A stretch of 46,817 nt of DNA from Candidatus Aminicenantota bacterium (lineage in GTDB: Bacteria; Acidobacteriota; Aminicenantia; UBA2199), in assembly GCA_029938635.1 (NCBI GenBank), contig JAOZUQ010000017.1, positions 1 through 46,817 of the forward strand, in the 5' to 3' direction. The first letter of the stretch is position 1; the number at the start of each line of letters is the position of its first letter. Below are positions 17,224 through 25,851 of the stretch, piece after piece. A model generated the notes under the pieces. That model ran no database searches, was not told where the DNA came from, and saw only the letters and a list, made by a program, of their open reading frames with translations. Made by a program: the position numbers and the translations under genes.

Positions 17224-18473
17224 TATTTAAATACCTCATATAGTTTTTTTATCGCATTAGTAAAAATATCAACTTCTTCTTTGGTATTATAACATGCAAA
17301 TGATGCTCTTGCTGTGGCAGGGACATTAAAAAATTCCATTACCGGCTGTGCACAATGATGTCCTGTTCTGATAGCTACTCCTTCCTGGTCGAGTATGGTT
17401 CCGATATCGTGGGGGTGGATACCGTCAATTTCGAATGAGATCACACCGGATCTTACTTCTGCTTCTCCAATGAATTTTATTTCACTGAATTTTTTCATCT
17501 CAGATACAGCATAGGAATATAATTCTGTTTCATACTTTTCAATATTCAGGATGCCCAGGGAATCGATGTATCTGATCGCCTCTCCGAGACCGATAACACC
17601 TGAAATATTCGGAGTTCCGGCTTCGAATTTATAAGGGAGATCGTTATAAAGTGTTTTTTCGAAGGTAACAGTTTTGATCATATCCCCGCCACTCTGATAC
17701 GGGACCATCTCTTCAAGAACTTCTTCTTTTCCGTACAGCACTCCAATGCCTGTCGGTCCGTACACCTTATGTCCTGAGAAAGCGAAAAAATCACAATCAA
17801 TATCTCTGACATCGATTTTTTTATGCGGAATCGATTGAGCCCCGTCAACAAGAACTTTTATTCCATATTTATGTGCAGTTTTAACAAGATCTTTTACCGG
17901 GTTTATAGTCCCCAACGCATTTGACATATGTGTGATCGAGATAAATTTTGTTCTCTCATTTATCATCCCCTCCAGTTCATCAGACAGGAGTTCTCCTTTC
18001 TCATTCATGGGCAGGATACGTAACACAGCCTTCTTTCTTTCGCAAAGTATCTGCCATGGGACAATGTTTGAATGGTGTTCCATTGCTGTTATTATAATTT
18101 CATCATTTTCCTCAAGTTTATCAGACAGGTAACTATGTGCTACAAGATTAATCCCTTCGGTAGTTCCTCTGGTGAATATAATTTCCCGGCTGTCAGCGGC
18201 ATTAATATATCGACGGATCCGGTTCCGTGCTTTTTCATATTCTCCTGTAGCGATGTTGCTCAGAGTATGGACACCCCTGTGAATATTTGAATTCTCTTCA
18301 TTGTAATATCTGCTTATTCTGTCTGTAACCTGGACAGGGTTTTGGGAAGTGGCAGCATTATCAAAATATACAAGTTGCCTGCCATTTACACTCTTCTTCA
18401 GAATAGGAAAATCTTCTCTTATTTTCTCTATATCAAAATTCACAGACGGTTGGTTCTCTTTTAAATTTTTCAT
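17223..18473 (-). CDS. sufS: SufS cysteine desulfurase
   Basis: A 416-residue PLP-dependent group II cysteine desulfurase that takes sulfur from L-cysteine as a persulfide, releasing alanine. Key residues are visible: K236 in SGHKVYGP binds PLP, H134 in MEHHSN stacks on it, and C374 in RTGHHCAQP carries the persulfide. The short active-site loop around C374 is the SufS rather than IscS form. It overlaps sufD by 4 bases (ATGA) and sufU by 1 base, within a tightly coupled operon. Its expected partner is SufU. Confidence 0.96.
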   Translation of the reverse strand: MKNLKENQPSVNFDIEKIREDFPILKKSVNGRQLVYFDNAATSQNPVQVTDRISRYYNEENSNIHRGVHTLSNIATGEYEKARNRIRRYINAADSREIIFTRGTTEGINLVAHSYLSDKLEENDEIIITAMEHHSNIVPWQILCERKKAVLRILPMNEKGELLSDELEGMINERTKFISITHMSNALGTINPVKDLVKTAHKYGIKVLVDGAQSIPHKKIDVRDIDCDFFAFSGHKVYGPTGIGVLYGKEEVLEEMVPYQSGGDMIKTVTFEKTLYNDLPYKFEAGTPNISGVIGLGEAIRYIDSLGILNIEKYETELYSYAVSEMKKFSEIKFIGEAEVRSGVISFEIDGIHPHDIGTILDQEGVAIRTGHHCAQPVMEFFNVPATARASFACYNTKEEVDIFTNAIKKLYEVFK

Positions 18474-19786
18474 ACTTTTATCTCACTATTAAGTAAATTT
18501 TCTATTTTGCCTGATACATCTTTGTTCTCAAACTTCTCTAGGATCTCCTTCAAAAAACCTGAAGTAAGGATCTTCATCGCCTCATTATGGCCGATGCCCC
18601 GTGACCGGAGGTAATATAGTGAATCGGTATCAAGCTGTCCTACAGAAGCACTGTGCGAACACTTTACATCATCTGCATAAATTTCAAGTGCAGGTTTCGA
18701 ATCCACACTAGCTGATCCGGAGAGCAAAAGTGACCTGCTTGACTGAGTTGAATCTGTCTGAACTGAACCCTCACCGACGAATATCTTTCCGTCAAAAACA
18801 GCCCTTGATTCTCCATCAAGGACCCCATTAAAATTTTCCGTGCTTTTACATGAGGGGAAGTTATGAAATATTTCAGTATGGTTGTCAGTATGCTGAGCAC
18901 CTTTAAGGAAATAAAGTCCCTCAATGTTACTTTCTGATCCAGGGCCGTTCATGGAGGCCGAAATATTATTCCGTGTTAATGCGCCACCGAAAGTTGCTGT
19001 GTTTGAAAAAAACTTTGTGTCCTTCCCCTGTATTACATTCAGAGATCCGACATGAAATGAAGAATGGTTCTCTGTCTGAATCTTATAATGGCTGACAGAA
19101 GCTCTGTCCTTAATGTGGATCTCTGTTATAGTATTTGTAAAATATACAGAATCCGGGTCTCCTGTATACTCCTCAATTAATGAAAATTTGCTTCCCTCTT
19201 CTGCTATGATCAGATTTCCGGGATGGAACATTTCGGAAGATTTTGCATTCACTGCGAGAAATATGAGATGAACCGGAAATCCCGGATCTATATCTTTCCC
19301 TATTCTGATAACGGCTCCATCATTAAAATATGCCCGGTTCAGGTTGGTCAAAGCATCAGGTTTAGTTCCGGCCTTCCCTATACATTCGAAAACATCATCC
19401 CTGCCTGATTTGATGACATTTCTCACATTATCTATGAACAGCCCTTTTGTTGGATGAACAAACGAAAAATGTTCCGAGAATTTTCCATTCACAAATACAA
19501 GTGAACATTCGGAAAGTTTCGGGGGCAATAGTTTTTCTATTAAAGCATTGTCAATTGGATCGGTTTTGTCCGGATTGAAAGAGAAATCCATTTTTGTCAA
19601 TGGTGTCAGATCGGTATATTTCCACTCTTCAATCCTGGTGGAAGGTATCCCTGTTTTGATGAATTCCGATTTTCCGTTCTTTCTTAAGTTCTCTGCCCAT
19701 TTCCCGCCATTTTTCCATTTCCTGAGGGTTCCCCCCCCCAGTGGGGCAATAAGGTTGTCAGCCGGTACAAACCGGTTCATTTGCAT
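18470..19786 (-). CDS. sufD: SufD, SufBCD scaffold subunit
   Basis: A 438-residue SufB/SufD-family protein with a right-handed beta-helix core. It pairs with SufB and two SufC to form the SufBC2D scaffold on which clusters are assembled. The conserved C-terminal segment is present, with KCSHSASVGQL holding the His equivalent to the functional His360 of E. coli SufD, followed by a helical tail that binds SufC. An N-terminal phrase (RIEEWKYTDLTPL) is also typical of SufD. It starts after AAGGAG and overlaps the end of sufC by 10 bases. Confidence 0.94.
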   Translation of the reverse strand: MQMNRFVPADNLIAPLGGGTLRKWKNGGKWAENLRKNGKSEFIKTGIPSTRIEEWKYTDLTPLTKMDFSFNPDKTDPIDNALIEKLLPPKLSECSLVFVNGKFSEHFSFVHPTKGLFIDNVRNVIKSGRDDVFECIGKAGTKPDALTNLNRAYFNDGAVIRIGKDIDPGFPVHLIFLAVNAKSSEMFHPGNLIIAEEGSKFSLIEEYTGDPDSVYFTNTITEIHIKDRASVSHYKIQTENHSSFHVGSLNVIQGKDTKFFSNTATFGGALTRNNISASMNGPGSESNIEGLYFLKGAQHTDNHTEIFHNFPSCKSTENFNGVLDGESRAVFDGKIFVGEGSVQTDSTQSSRSLLLSGSASVDSKPALEIYADDVKCSHSASVGQLDTDSLYYLRSRGIGHNEAMKILTSGFLKEILEKFENKDVSGKIENLLNSEIKV

Positions 19787-20544
19787 TCTCCTTCAGCTTC
19801 GGAAAGGCCGTTCAGCCAGTCGTAACCTCTCTCCTCGAGTTCAAGGGCCAGCTCACTCCCTCCAGATTTAATTATCCTGCCATTGGAAAGGACATGTACA
19901 AAATCCGGTTTAATATAGTCAAGAAGCCTCTGGTAATGTGTAATTAGAATTATACTTTTTTCAGGGCCGTGAAATCTGTTAACTCCCTCCGAAACTATTT
20001 TAAGTGCATCTATATCCAGTCCCGAATCTGTTTCATCAAGTATGGCAAGGTCCGGTTGAAGTATTGATAACTGAAGTATTTCATTTCTTTTTTTCTCTCC
20101 GCCTGAGAATCCTTCATTTACAGATCTTCGCAGCATATCTTCACTCATTCCGATCTCTTTCATCTCTTTTTTAACGAGCTTAAGGAAATCGAAAGCTTCC
20201 ACATCTTCAAGTCCTTTATGCTTCCGGACCGCATTCAGAGCGGTTCTGAGAAAATAGGTGTTGTTGACCCCGGGAATTTCGATAGGGTATTGAAAAGCGG
20301 CAAAGATTCCTTCTCTTGCCCTTATTTCCGGAGCCATTTTCGAAAGGTCCATACCCTTGTACAAAATTGATCCGGATCTGATGCTGTATTCCTCTCTGCC
20401 GGCGATAGTCTGGGTTAATGTACTCTTTCCCGATCCGTTGGGCCCCATTATTGCATGAATCTCACCTTTGTTTACTTCGAGATTGATCCCCTTCAGGATC
20501 TCTTTGTTATCTATTTCTACATTCAAACATTCGATTTTTAACAT
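19777..20544 (-). CDS. sufC: SufC, ABC-type ATPase of the SUF system
   Basis: A 255-residue soluble ABC ATPase. Walker A GPNGSGKST is at 34-42, the signature is FSGGEKKRNE and Walker B is LAILDETDSGLD. The phrase GIFAAFQYPIEIPGV is a strong SufC marker. ATP binding drives the rearrangement of SufB and SufD during cluster assembly. I place the start at 20544 (MLKIECLNV): a GGAGG lies 8 bases upstream and the N-terminus then aligns with known SufC proteins. An ATG at 20559, touching the sufB stop, would add five residues and has no ribosome site. Confidence 0.95.
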   Translation of the reverse strand: MLKIECLNVEIDNKEILKGINLEVNKGEIHAIMGPNGSGKSTLTQTIAGREEYSIRSGSILYKGMDLSKMAPEIRAREGIFAAFQYPIEIPGVNNTYFLRTALNAVRKHKGLEDVEAFDFLKLVKKEMKEIGMSEDMLRRSVNEGFSGGEKKRNEILQLSILQPDLAILDETDSGLDIDALKIVSEGVNRFHGPEKSIILITHYQRLLDYIKPDFVHVLSNGRIIKSGGSELALELEERGYDWLNGLSEAEGECK

Positions 20545-20559
20545 ATTTATATCCTCCAT

Positions 20560-22032
20560 TCAGCCTACGCTCCCCTCCAGGCTTATATCAAGAAGTTTCT
20601 GTGCTTCAACAGCAAATTCCATTGGGAGTTCATTAAGAACTTCTTTGCAGAATCCGTTTACTATCATCGATACGGCATCTTCCATTGACAATCCCCTCTG
20701 CTGAAGATAGAACAATTGATTTTCTCCAATTCTGGATGTTGTAGCTTCATGTTCAACTTTTGAACTATTATTCTCATGGATCTCGATGTAGGGGAAAGTA
20801 TGTGCCCCACATTTATCTCCCAGCAACAGAGAATCGCATTGTGAAAAATTTCTTGAATTAGTTGCGCTATTTGTCATTCTCACGAGCCCTCTGTATGAAT
20901 TATTGCTATGCCCTCCGGAAATCCCCTTTGAGATTATGGTACTTTTTGTGTTCTTTCCGAGGTGGATCATTTTTGTCCCTGTATCAGCCTGCTGATAATT
21001 GTTGGTCACAGCAACAGAGTAGAACTCTCCCACAGAATTATCACCTTTCAGTATACAACTTGGATATTTCCATGTTATCGCAGAGCCTGTTTCAACCTGA
21101 GTCCACGATATTTTTGAATTATCGCCTTTGCAAATTCCCCTTTTAGTAACAAAGTTATAAATTCCACCCTTCCCTTCCTTATCTCCTGGATACCAGTTCT
21201 GAACTGTGGAATATTTGATCTTTGCATCATCGAGAGCGATAAGTTCAACAACAGCAGCATGGAGCTGGTTCTCATCCCTCATCGGTGCTGTACACCCCTC
21301 AAGATAATTTACAGAGCTTCTTTCCTCAGCAATTATAAGGGTTCTCTCGAATTGTCCTATGTTGGCAGTGTTTATTCTAAAATAACTTGACAGGTCCATC
21401 GGACAGATTACCCCCTTCGGGATATAACAGAATGTGCCGTCGCTGAAAACTGCCGAATTAAGTGTTGCAAAAAAATTGTCACGATAGGGGACAACACTCC
21501 CCAGGTATTTTTTTATAAGTTCGGGATGATTTTTGACCGCTTCTGAAAAGGAGCAGAAGATCACACCGAGTTCCTTAAGCTTTTCAGAAAAAGTTGTCGC
21601 AACCGATACTGAATCAAATACTGCATCAACTGCAACCCCGGAGAGCTTCTTCTGTTCCTCCAGAGGAATTCCGAGCCTGTTGAAAGTGTCGATGATCTCC
21701 TCATCAACTTCATCAAGACTTTTGAGCTCTTTCTTCTTTTTAGGAGCCGCGTAATATATAATCTCCTGAAAATCTATGGGATTTATCTTCAGATGGGCCC
21801 AGTCGGGCATCTCCATTGTCTTCCAGTGACGAAAAGCGCGAAGCCTCCATTCCAGAAGAAAATCGGGTTCATCTTTTTTTTCTGAGATAAGCCTTACAAT
21901 ATCCTCATTAAGGCCTTTGCCGACAGTATCCATATCAATTTCAGTCTTAAATCCGTATTTATATTCACTATTCTCGAGTTCCTTAAAGAGTTTCCTCTCT
22001 TCCTCTTTTTTGTCTGTTATCTTTCTGTCCAT
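20560..22032 (-). CDS. sufB: SufB, SufBCD scaffold subunit
   Basis: A 490-residue SufB. Diagnostic segments are the [12 protein letters not shown] phrase with the cluster-assembly Cys (Cys405 in E. coli), the [17 protein letters not shown] stretch with the conserved His/Glu, and the C-terminal [10 protein letters not shown] tail. With SufC and SufD it receives sulfur and iron and builds [4Fe-4S] clusters in the cytoplasm. It starts 12 bases after the Rrf2 regulator with an AAGGAT ribosome site, so the regulator and assembly genes share a transcript. Confidence 0.96.
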   Translation of the reverse strand: MDRKITDKKEEERKLFKELENSEYKYGFKTEIDMDTVGKGLNEDIVRLISEKKDEPDFLLEWRLRAFRHWKTMEMPDWAHLKINPIDFQEIIYYAAPKKKKELKSLDEVDEEIIDTFNRLGIPLEEQKKLSGVAVDAVFDSVSVATTFSEKLKELGVIFCSFSEAVKNHPELIKKYLGSVVPYRDNFFATLNSAVFSDGTFCYIPKGVICPMDLSSYFRINTANIGQFERTLIIAEERSSVNYLEGCTAPMRDENQLHAAVVELIALDDAKIKYSTVQNWYPGDKEGKGGIYNFVTKRGICKGDNSKISWTQVETGSAITWKYPSCILKGDNSVGEFYSVAVTNNYQQADTGTKMIHLGKNTKSTIISKGISGGHSNNSYRGLVRMTNSATNSRNFSQCDSLLLGDKCGAHTFPYIEIHENNSSKVEHEATTSRIGENQLFYLQQRGLSMEDAVSMIVNGFCKEVLNELPMEFAVEAQKLLDISLEGSVG

Positions 22033-22044
22033 TTTATCCTTCTG

Positions 22045-22443
22045 TCAGGTTATATCTGCCAAAGTTATATTACTCATTGATTCTACCAATTTCTGATTAA
22101 ATCTTGCCCAGATATCTTTTATCTGACAATTTTCATGAAGTTCACACTCTCCCTTAATTCCGGGATAACAGCTTACAAACTTACCATCCTGGAGATCTAC
22201 AGCTTTATAAATTTCAAAAAAAGAGATATCTTTTGGTTCCCTGGAGATAGTGAATCCTCCGCCAGGACCCATTTTACTATCAAGAATATTGTTCTTCTTA
22301 AGATCCAGGCAGATCTTTTCGAGGAAATGTTCGGATATATGCTGGTTCGCAGAGATCTGTTTACGGTTTACCGGTTTGCCATTTCCGGATAAGACCTCAT
22401 GCAGCGCCCGCAAAGCATATTCTGTTTTGATCGTAAAGTTCAT
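22045..22443 (-). CDS. Rrf2-family regulator of the SUF operon, IscR/SufR-like
   Basis: A 132-residue Rrf2 winged-helix regulator. The N-terminus (MNFTIKTEYALRALHEV) and the wing (GPGGGF) are typical. Three cysteines, C92, C100 and C106, are spaced close to the cluster ligands of IscR (92/98/104), so it probably binds a labile Fe-S cluster and senses cluster supply or oxygen. It is the first gene of the operon and lies under a promoter whose -35 is covered by an IscR-type palindrome, consistent with autorepression. No ribosome site precedes the ATG, and the -10 box ends 6 bases upstream, so its mRNA is probably leaderless. Confidence 0.92.
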   Translation of the reverse strand: MNFTIKTEYALRALHEVLSGNGKPVNRKQISANQHISEHFLEKICLDLKKNNILDSKMGPGGGFTISREPKDISFFEIYKAVDLQDGKFVSCYPGIKGECELHENCQIKDIWARFNQKLVESMSNITLADIT

Positions 22444-22449
22444 ACAATA

Positions 22450-22478
22450 ATAGTATAATAGTTGCCTAAATTTGTCAA
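22450..22478 (-). promoter_or_regulatory. Promoter of the rrf2-suf operon (leaderless type)
   Basis: On the minus strand: TTGACA (22478-22473), 17 bp, TACTAT (22455-22450). An overlapping TATACT at 22457-22452 is a second -10 option with a 15-bp spacer. Either predicts a start within about two bases of the ATG at 22443. Confidence 0.7.
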
Positions 22479-22482
22479 CTAT
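22458..22482 (-). promoter_or_regulatory. IscR-type Fe-S regulator operator over the suf promoter
   Basis: Read on the minus strand, a 25-base imperfect palindrome starts ATAGTTGAC and ends GGCAACTAT, with AAATTTA in the middle. The outer arms AATAGTTG/CAACTATT are perfect inverted repeats of 8 bases (22457-22464 and 22476-22483). As I recall the E. coli type 1 IscR consensus (half-site ATASYYGAC), 23 of 25 positions agree. It covers the -35 box and spacer, so binding would block RNA polymerase. Confidence 0.72.
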
Positions 22483-22504
22483 TGAAAAGATTGATTTTGG
22501 TCGG

Positions 22505-22540
22505 AAAAAGAGGTTCCGGCCCCTCTCGCCGAGGGGCCGA
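22505..22540 (-). terminator. Terminator after the malic enzyme gene
   Basis: On the minus strand CGGCCCCTC (22539-22531) pairs with GAGGGGCCG (22525-22517) around a 5-base loop, and a CTCTTTTT run follows a few bases later. It separates the malic enzyme transcript from the suf promoter. Confidence 0.72.
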
Positions 22541-22546
22541 ATATCG

Positions 22547-24001
22547 TTACTTTACGCTGTTTATTGCTATTTTCAGTGCATCTTCCAGTATGTCGTTAGG
22601 TGGTTCTTTTATGAATCCCTGATCCATAAGTAATTTCATTGAGCTTCTGGCATCATCAATATCAGCAAGGGTCTTATCGTAAACACCCTGCCAGTCAACT
22701 TTCAGTCTTGCTACTCCGTTCTTGACCGCTTCCATCGCTACATCTGCAGCTTCATGTGCAAAGACTTCCGTCTCATCCATTGTAGGCATAATATAATCGG
22801 GGCTGATCCCTTTCTTTTCCGCATAATTTGCGACTGAATAAGATGCCGCAATTGCCATCTCATCTGTCACTTTTTTTGCTCTTGCCAACAGGGATCCCTT
22901 AAGAATTCCGGGAAATCCGAGAGAGTTGTTGACCTGATTCGGGAAATCTCCTCTTCCTGTTGCAACGATGTAAGCCCCTGCCTCTTTTGCTGCATATGGA
23001 TATATTTCAGGAACCGGGTTAGCACAGGCAAACACGATTGACTTGTCTGCCATCACATTGATCCATTCTGGCTTAACGACATCCGGTCCGGGCTTGCTGA
23101 GGGCGATTAAAACATCAGCTCCTTTCATCGCAATGTTTATGTCGGTTATCCCTTCAGGATTTGTTTTTTCGCAAAGTTCCCATTTCCGGTAGAATCTGGC
23201 ATCAGCTTTAACATCATCTCTGCCCTTATGGAGTGAGGATTTGGAGTCAAAAAGTATCATTTTTTCGGGATTTGCTCCCGCTTTAATGATCAGTCTGGCT
23301 ATAGTTGTATTGGAAGCACCTGCTCCATGAAAAACTATCTTTACATTGTTGATATCTTTACCGGCAATTTTAAGAGCATTAATAAGTCCGGCAAGAGTAA
23401 CTGAACCTGTTCCCTGGGCATCATCATGCCACACGGGGATATCTGCTTCTTCTCTCAGTGTATCCAGAACCTTATAACAATTAGGTTGTGAAATATCTTC
23501 AAGATTTATTGCACCAAAACTCGGTTGTACCATTTTGACAAAATCAATTATCTTGTCCGGATCATGTTCGCCCTTGTCATTATAACTATCCACACAAAGT
23601 GCAACGCCATCTACACCTGCAAGATATTTCATCAGGAATGCTTTCCCTTCCATAACTCCCAATCCACCTGAAGGAGTGCAGTCTCCATCTCCGAGAACTC
23701 TGGTCGAATCTGAAACTACAGCAACCAGGTTGCCTCTGTTGGATAATTCGTATGAAGCTTCGTTGTTATCCCTTATTGATGTGGATACTTTGGAAACTCC
23801 GGGAGTATACCAGACGTTGAACCAGTTGAAGCCGTAAACTCCGGCTTTGGGCATAGTGGCGATCTTACCCCCATAGAATTTGTGGGTAGAGTAGGCCAAC
23901 TCCTTCAGGAAAAGAGTCTTCCCTTTTGCGATCTGCTCCTGACTGAAATTCTCAGGAAATAGAACATCCAGATTAGTTAATGATAGGTCTATTTTTGACA
24001 T
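22547..24001 (-). CDS. NAD(P)-dependent malic enzyme
   Basis: A 484-residue malic enzyme, which converts malate to pyruvate and CO2 with reduction of NAD(P). The N-terminal domain has the conserved YTPGVSKVS phrase and SDSTRVLGDGD; the metal/substrate region has INLEDISQPNCYKVL and PVWHDDAQGTG; the Rossmann domain begins FHGAGASNTT. The length lies between the short bacterial form (about 400) and the long MaeA/MaeB forms. The cofactor cannot be decided safely by eye. It has an AAGGAG ribosome site, is separated from mscS by 136 bases and ends at a strong hairpin. It could feed pyruvate to oxidoreductases such as the VorDBAC-type complex, but this is metabolic context only. Confidence 0.93.
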   Translation of the reverse strand: MSKIDLSLTNLDVLFPENFSQEQIAKGKTLFLKELAYSTHKFYGGKIATMPKAGVYGFNWFNVWYTPGVSKVSTSIRDNNEASYELSNRGNLVAVVSDSTRVLGDGDCTPSGGLGVMEGKAFLMKYLAGVDGVALCVDSYNDKGEHDPDKIIDFVKMVQPSFGAINLEDISQPNCYKVLDTLREEADIPVWHDDAQGTGSVTLAGLINALKIAGKDINNVKIVFHGAGASNTTIARLIIKAGANPEKMILFDSKSSLHKGRDDVKADARFYRKWELCEKTNPEGITDINIAMKGADVLIALSKPGPDVVKPEWINVMADKSIVFACANPVPEIYPYAAKEAGAYIVATGRGDFPNQVNNSLGFPGILKGSLLARAKKVTDEMAIAASYSVANYAEKKGISPDYIMPTMDETEVFAHEAADVAMEAVKNGVARLKVDWQGVYDKTLADIDDARSSMKLLMDQGFIKEPPNDILEDALKIAINSVK

Positions 24002-24037
24002 AGTGTCTCCTTAGAACAAGAAATTTTTAAATTTAAC

Positions 24038-24064
24038 AATATAACTTTTTTAGCTGTGAATCAA
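24038..24064 (-). promoter_or_regulatory. Weak promoter candidate for malic enzyme
   Basis: On the minus strand TTGATT (24064-24059) and TATATT (24043-24038) are separated by only 15 bp. The region is very AT-rich, so this is a tentative call; read-through from mscS is the alternative. Confidence 0.25.
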
Positions 24065-24137
24065 TAGTTTTCTTAAAAAAATTTTTTTTTTAATTTAATC
24101 AAACAATATCTATTCTCTTTAGTCTCTTTTCCCTCTT

Positions 24138-25838
24138 TCAAGGTTTAACATTGATCACATTTACATAATTGTAGGGTATATCAATGTTCTTATCGCTGAA
24201 TGTATTTTGAATACGGATGTTAAATTCTCTTCCTACACCCCATTGCTCTCCGGTTTTTGTTTTTGCCAGGATTCTGTAATTCACTGAAGAATCACCGAAG
24301 GAGAGAATTCCCTGAGGGAAGGGTTTATCAAGCATCTTTTCTTTCCATTCAGGGTCATTGTACATGGATTCACATATGGAACTGAGTGTATCCAAAACAA
24401 CTGAACTTTCCACATCGTAGGAAACTCCGATATTTACTACAGCTCTCGACCATTGATAGGTAGAATTTGAAACTATCGATATCTCACCGTTAGGAATGAT
24501 GTGAAGAGTTCCGTCGAGTGACCTGAATTTAATGGTTCTCAGGGATATTTTTTCGATCGTTCCCGATTTGCCATTGATCTCCACAACATCTCCTAGTGCG
24601 AATTGTTCTTCCATCAGGAGGAAGAATCCGGTCACGATATCTTTAACAAGAGATTGTGCTCCGAAACCGATAGCCAGTGAAATTCCACCGGCTGCCAGCA
24701 GGAAGGGCCCGTAGTCGATATTCAGGGCTCCCAGCACCCAGACCACTGCAGAAATCCAGAGTACGATCTTAATGAATGATAATACTACTGATGATAAGGT
24801 ATGGTAACGCTGCTTCCTGTGTGCATCGATCTTATCGCTTTTTTCAATTCTTTTAAGAGTTTTTCTGCTTACAATTCTCGATACTCTTGTAAGGAACATA
24901 ACTATGAAAACGGCAATGAAAATAACTATCACTCCTTTCAGAAGTTTTTCAATCAGTTCTTTTTTCTTCCTTTCCTTAAGGATTATTGTCTCTTCCTCAA
25001 TATTTGATATCCTCTCCTTTAGCGTACTGATCTTTGTGTTCGCGAGGTAGATCATTGTCCTTGTAGTGTTCAAAAGAGGGATCTCAAGTCCGTTTACCCT
25101 CAGTTGGGTTGCTTTTGAAATGGCCCTGTCGATCATTCTCACAACTGGGTTACTGCTCTTTACCGCTTCAGATCTGAGGTTTTTTGCTTCAGATATTTTC
25201 TCTTCAATTTTATCATTCCTCTTCTTTTCCTTCCCTTTCAGTTCCTTCGCTTTTTCCAGTTGTTCATCAAGCTCTTCTTCAAGGTTGCTTTTCTCAGATC
25301 CAAGTAAGGTTATCCTTTCGGAAAGGGGGAGCTTCCCACTGGAAACTGAATTGTATTTTTTCCCAGACCCGGATATGCCTTTGTTCTTTTTGTTCAATTG
25401 TACCATCTCGATCTCTTTCTCTATCCGGGAGACCCTTAGAAGCATGTTGTTAAGTCCCCTCTGTATCCTGATAAGACTTTCCGGTCCGGTACCGGTGAAC
25501 TTTTCAAGTGCTTTTATGGTTGTGGATGAAGGAACTCCGCCTGATTCTGAAGTTTCCCTGCAGAGTGGAAAGATCTTGTCTGTCAACAGGTTGTATTGGG
25601 CCAGAAGGAGTTTGAATTTCCTGTTGTTAAAATCAAGTTGTTCAACAAGCTGGTTTGTTTTTTCAAGGTCTTCGAATCCCGGGAAACTTTCAGGCAAGAA
25701 TTGATCCAGTGTTGCTGCTTTGGCTTTCAGATCATCAAATTCAGCATTAAGTTTATCCATTTTAAGAGTAAAATCATTTCCGCTCAGGAAACTGATTGAA
25801 AACAGTAGAACTGTGAGTAATATTAGAGTTTTTTTCAT
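24138..25838 (-). CDS. MscS-family mechanosensitive channel with large exported N-terminal domain
   Basis: A 566-residue channel protein. Residues 1-20 are a signal sequence, then comes an extracytoplasmic helical domain with long coiled-coil segments (about 130-290). Membrane helices lie at about 299-317, 347-371 and 377-409; the last is the Gly/Ala-rich pore helix (AAGGISLAIGFGAQSL). The MscS beta domain follows with FALGDVVEINGKSGTIEKI and the IPNGEIS motif. Such channels open when membrane tension rises. It is the last gene of a kinase / PEGA-P / channel operon, 13 bases after the PEGA-P gene, so its gating may be linked to kinase signalling; that link is inference. Confidence 0.92.
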   Translation of the reverse strand: MKKTLILLTVLLFSISFLSGNDFTLKMDKLNAEFDDLKAKAATLDQFLPESFPGFEDLEKTNQLVEQLDFNNRKFKLLLAQYNLLTDKIFPLCRETSESGGVPSSTTIKALEKFTGTGPESLIRIQRGLNNMLLRVSRIEKEIEMVQLNKKNKGISGSGKKYNSVSSGKLPLSERITLLGSEKSNLEEELDEQLEKAKELKGKEKKRNDKIEEKISEAKNLRSEAVKSSNPVVRMIDRAISKATQLRVNGLEIPLLNTTRTMIYLANTKISTLKERISNIEEETIILKERKKKELIEKLLKGVIVIFIAVFIVMFLTRVSRIVSRKTLKRIEKSDKIDAHRKQRYHTLSSVVLSFIKIVLWISAVVWVLGALNIDYGPFLLAAGGISLAIGFGAQSLVKDIVTGFFLLMEEQFALGDVVEINGKSGTIEKISLRTIKFRSLDGTLHIIPNGEISIVSNSTYQWSRAVVNIGVSYDVESSVVLDTLSSICESMYNDPEWKEKMLDKPFPQGILSFGDSSVNYRILAKTKTGEQWGVGREFNIRIQNTFSDKNIDIPYNYVNVINVKP

Positions 25839-25851
25839 TCTTTATCCTTTT

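Noticed and set aside
20545-20559. ATG at 20559 as sufC start
   Set aside because: It has no ribosome site, whereas the ATG at 20544 has GGAGG at the right distance and matches the usual SufC N-terminus.
25066-25704. Open frame of 212 codons on the plus strand opposite mscS
   Set aside because: Runs of Ser and Phe arise from the antisense of coiled-coil Lys/Glu codons; no start signals.
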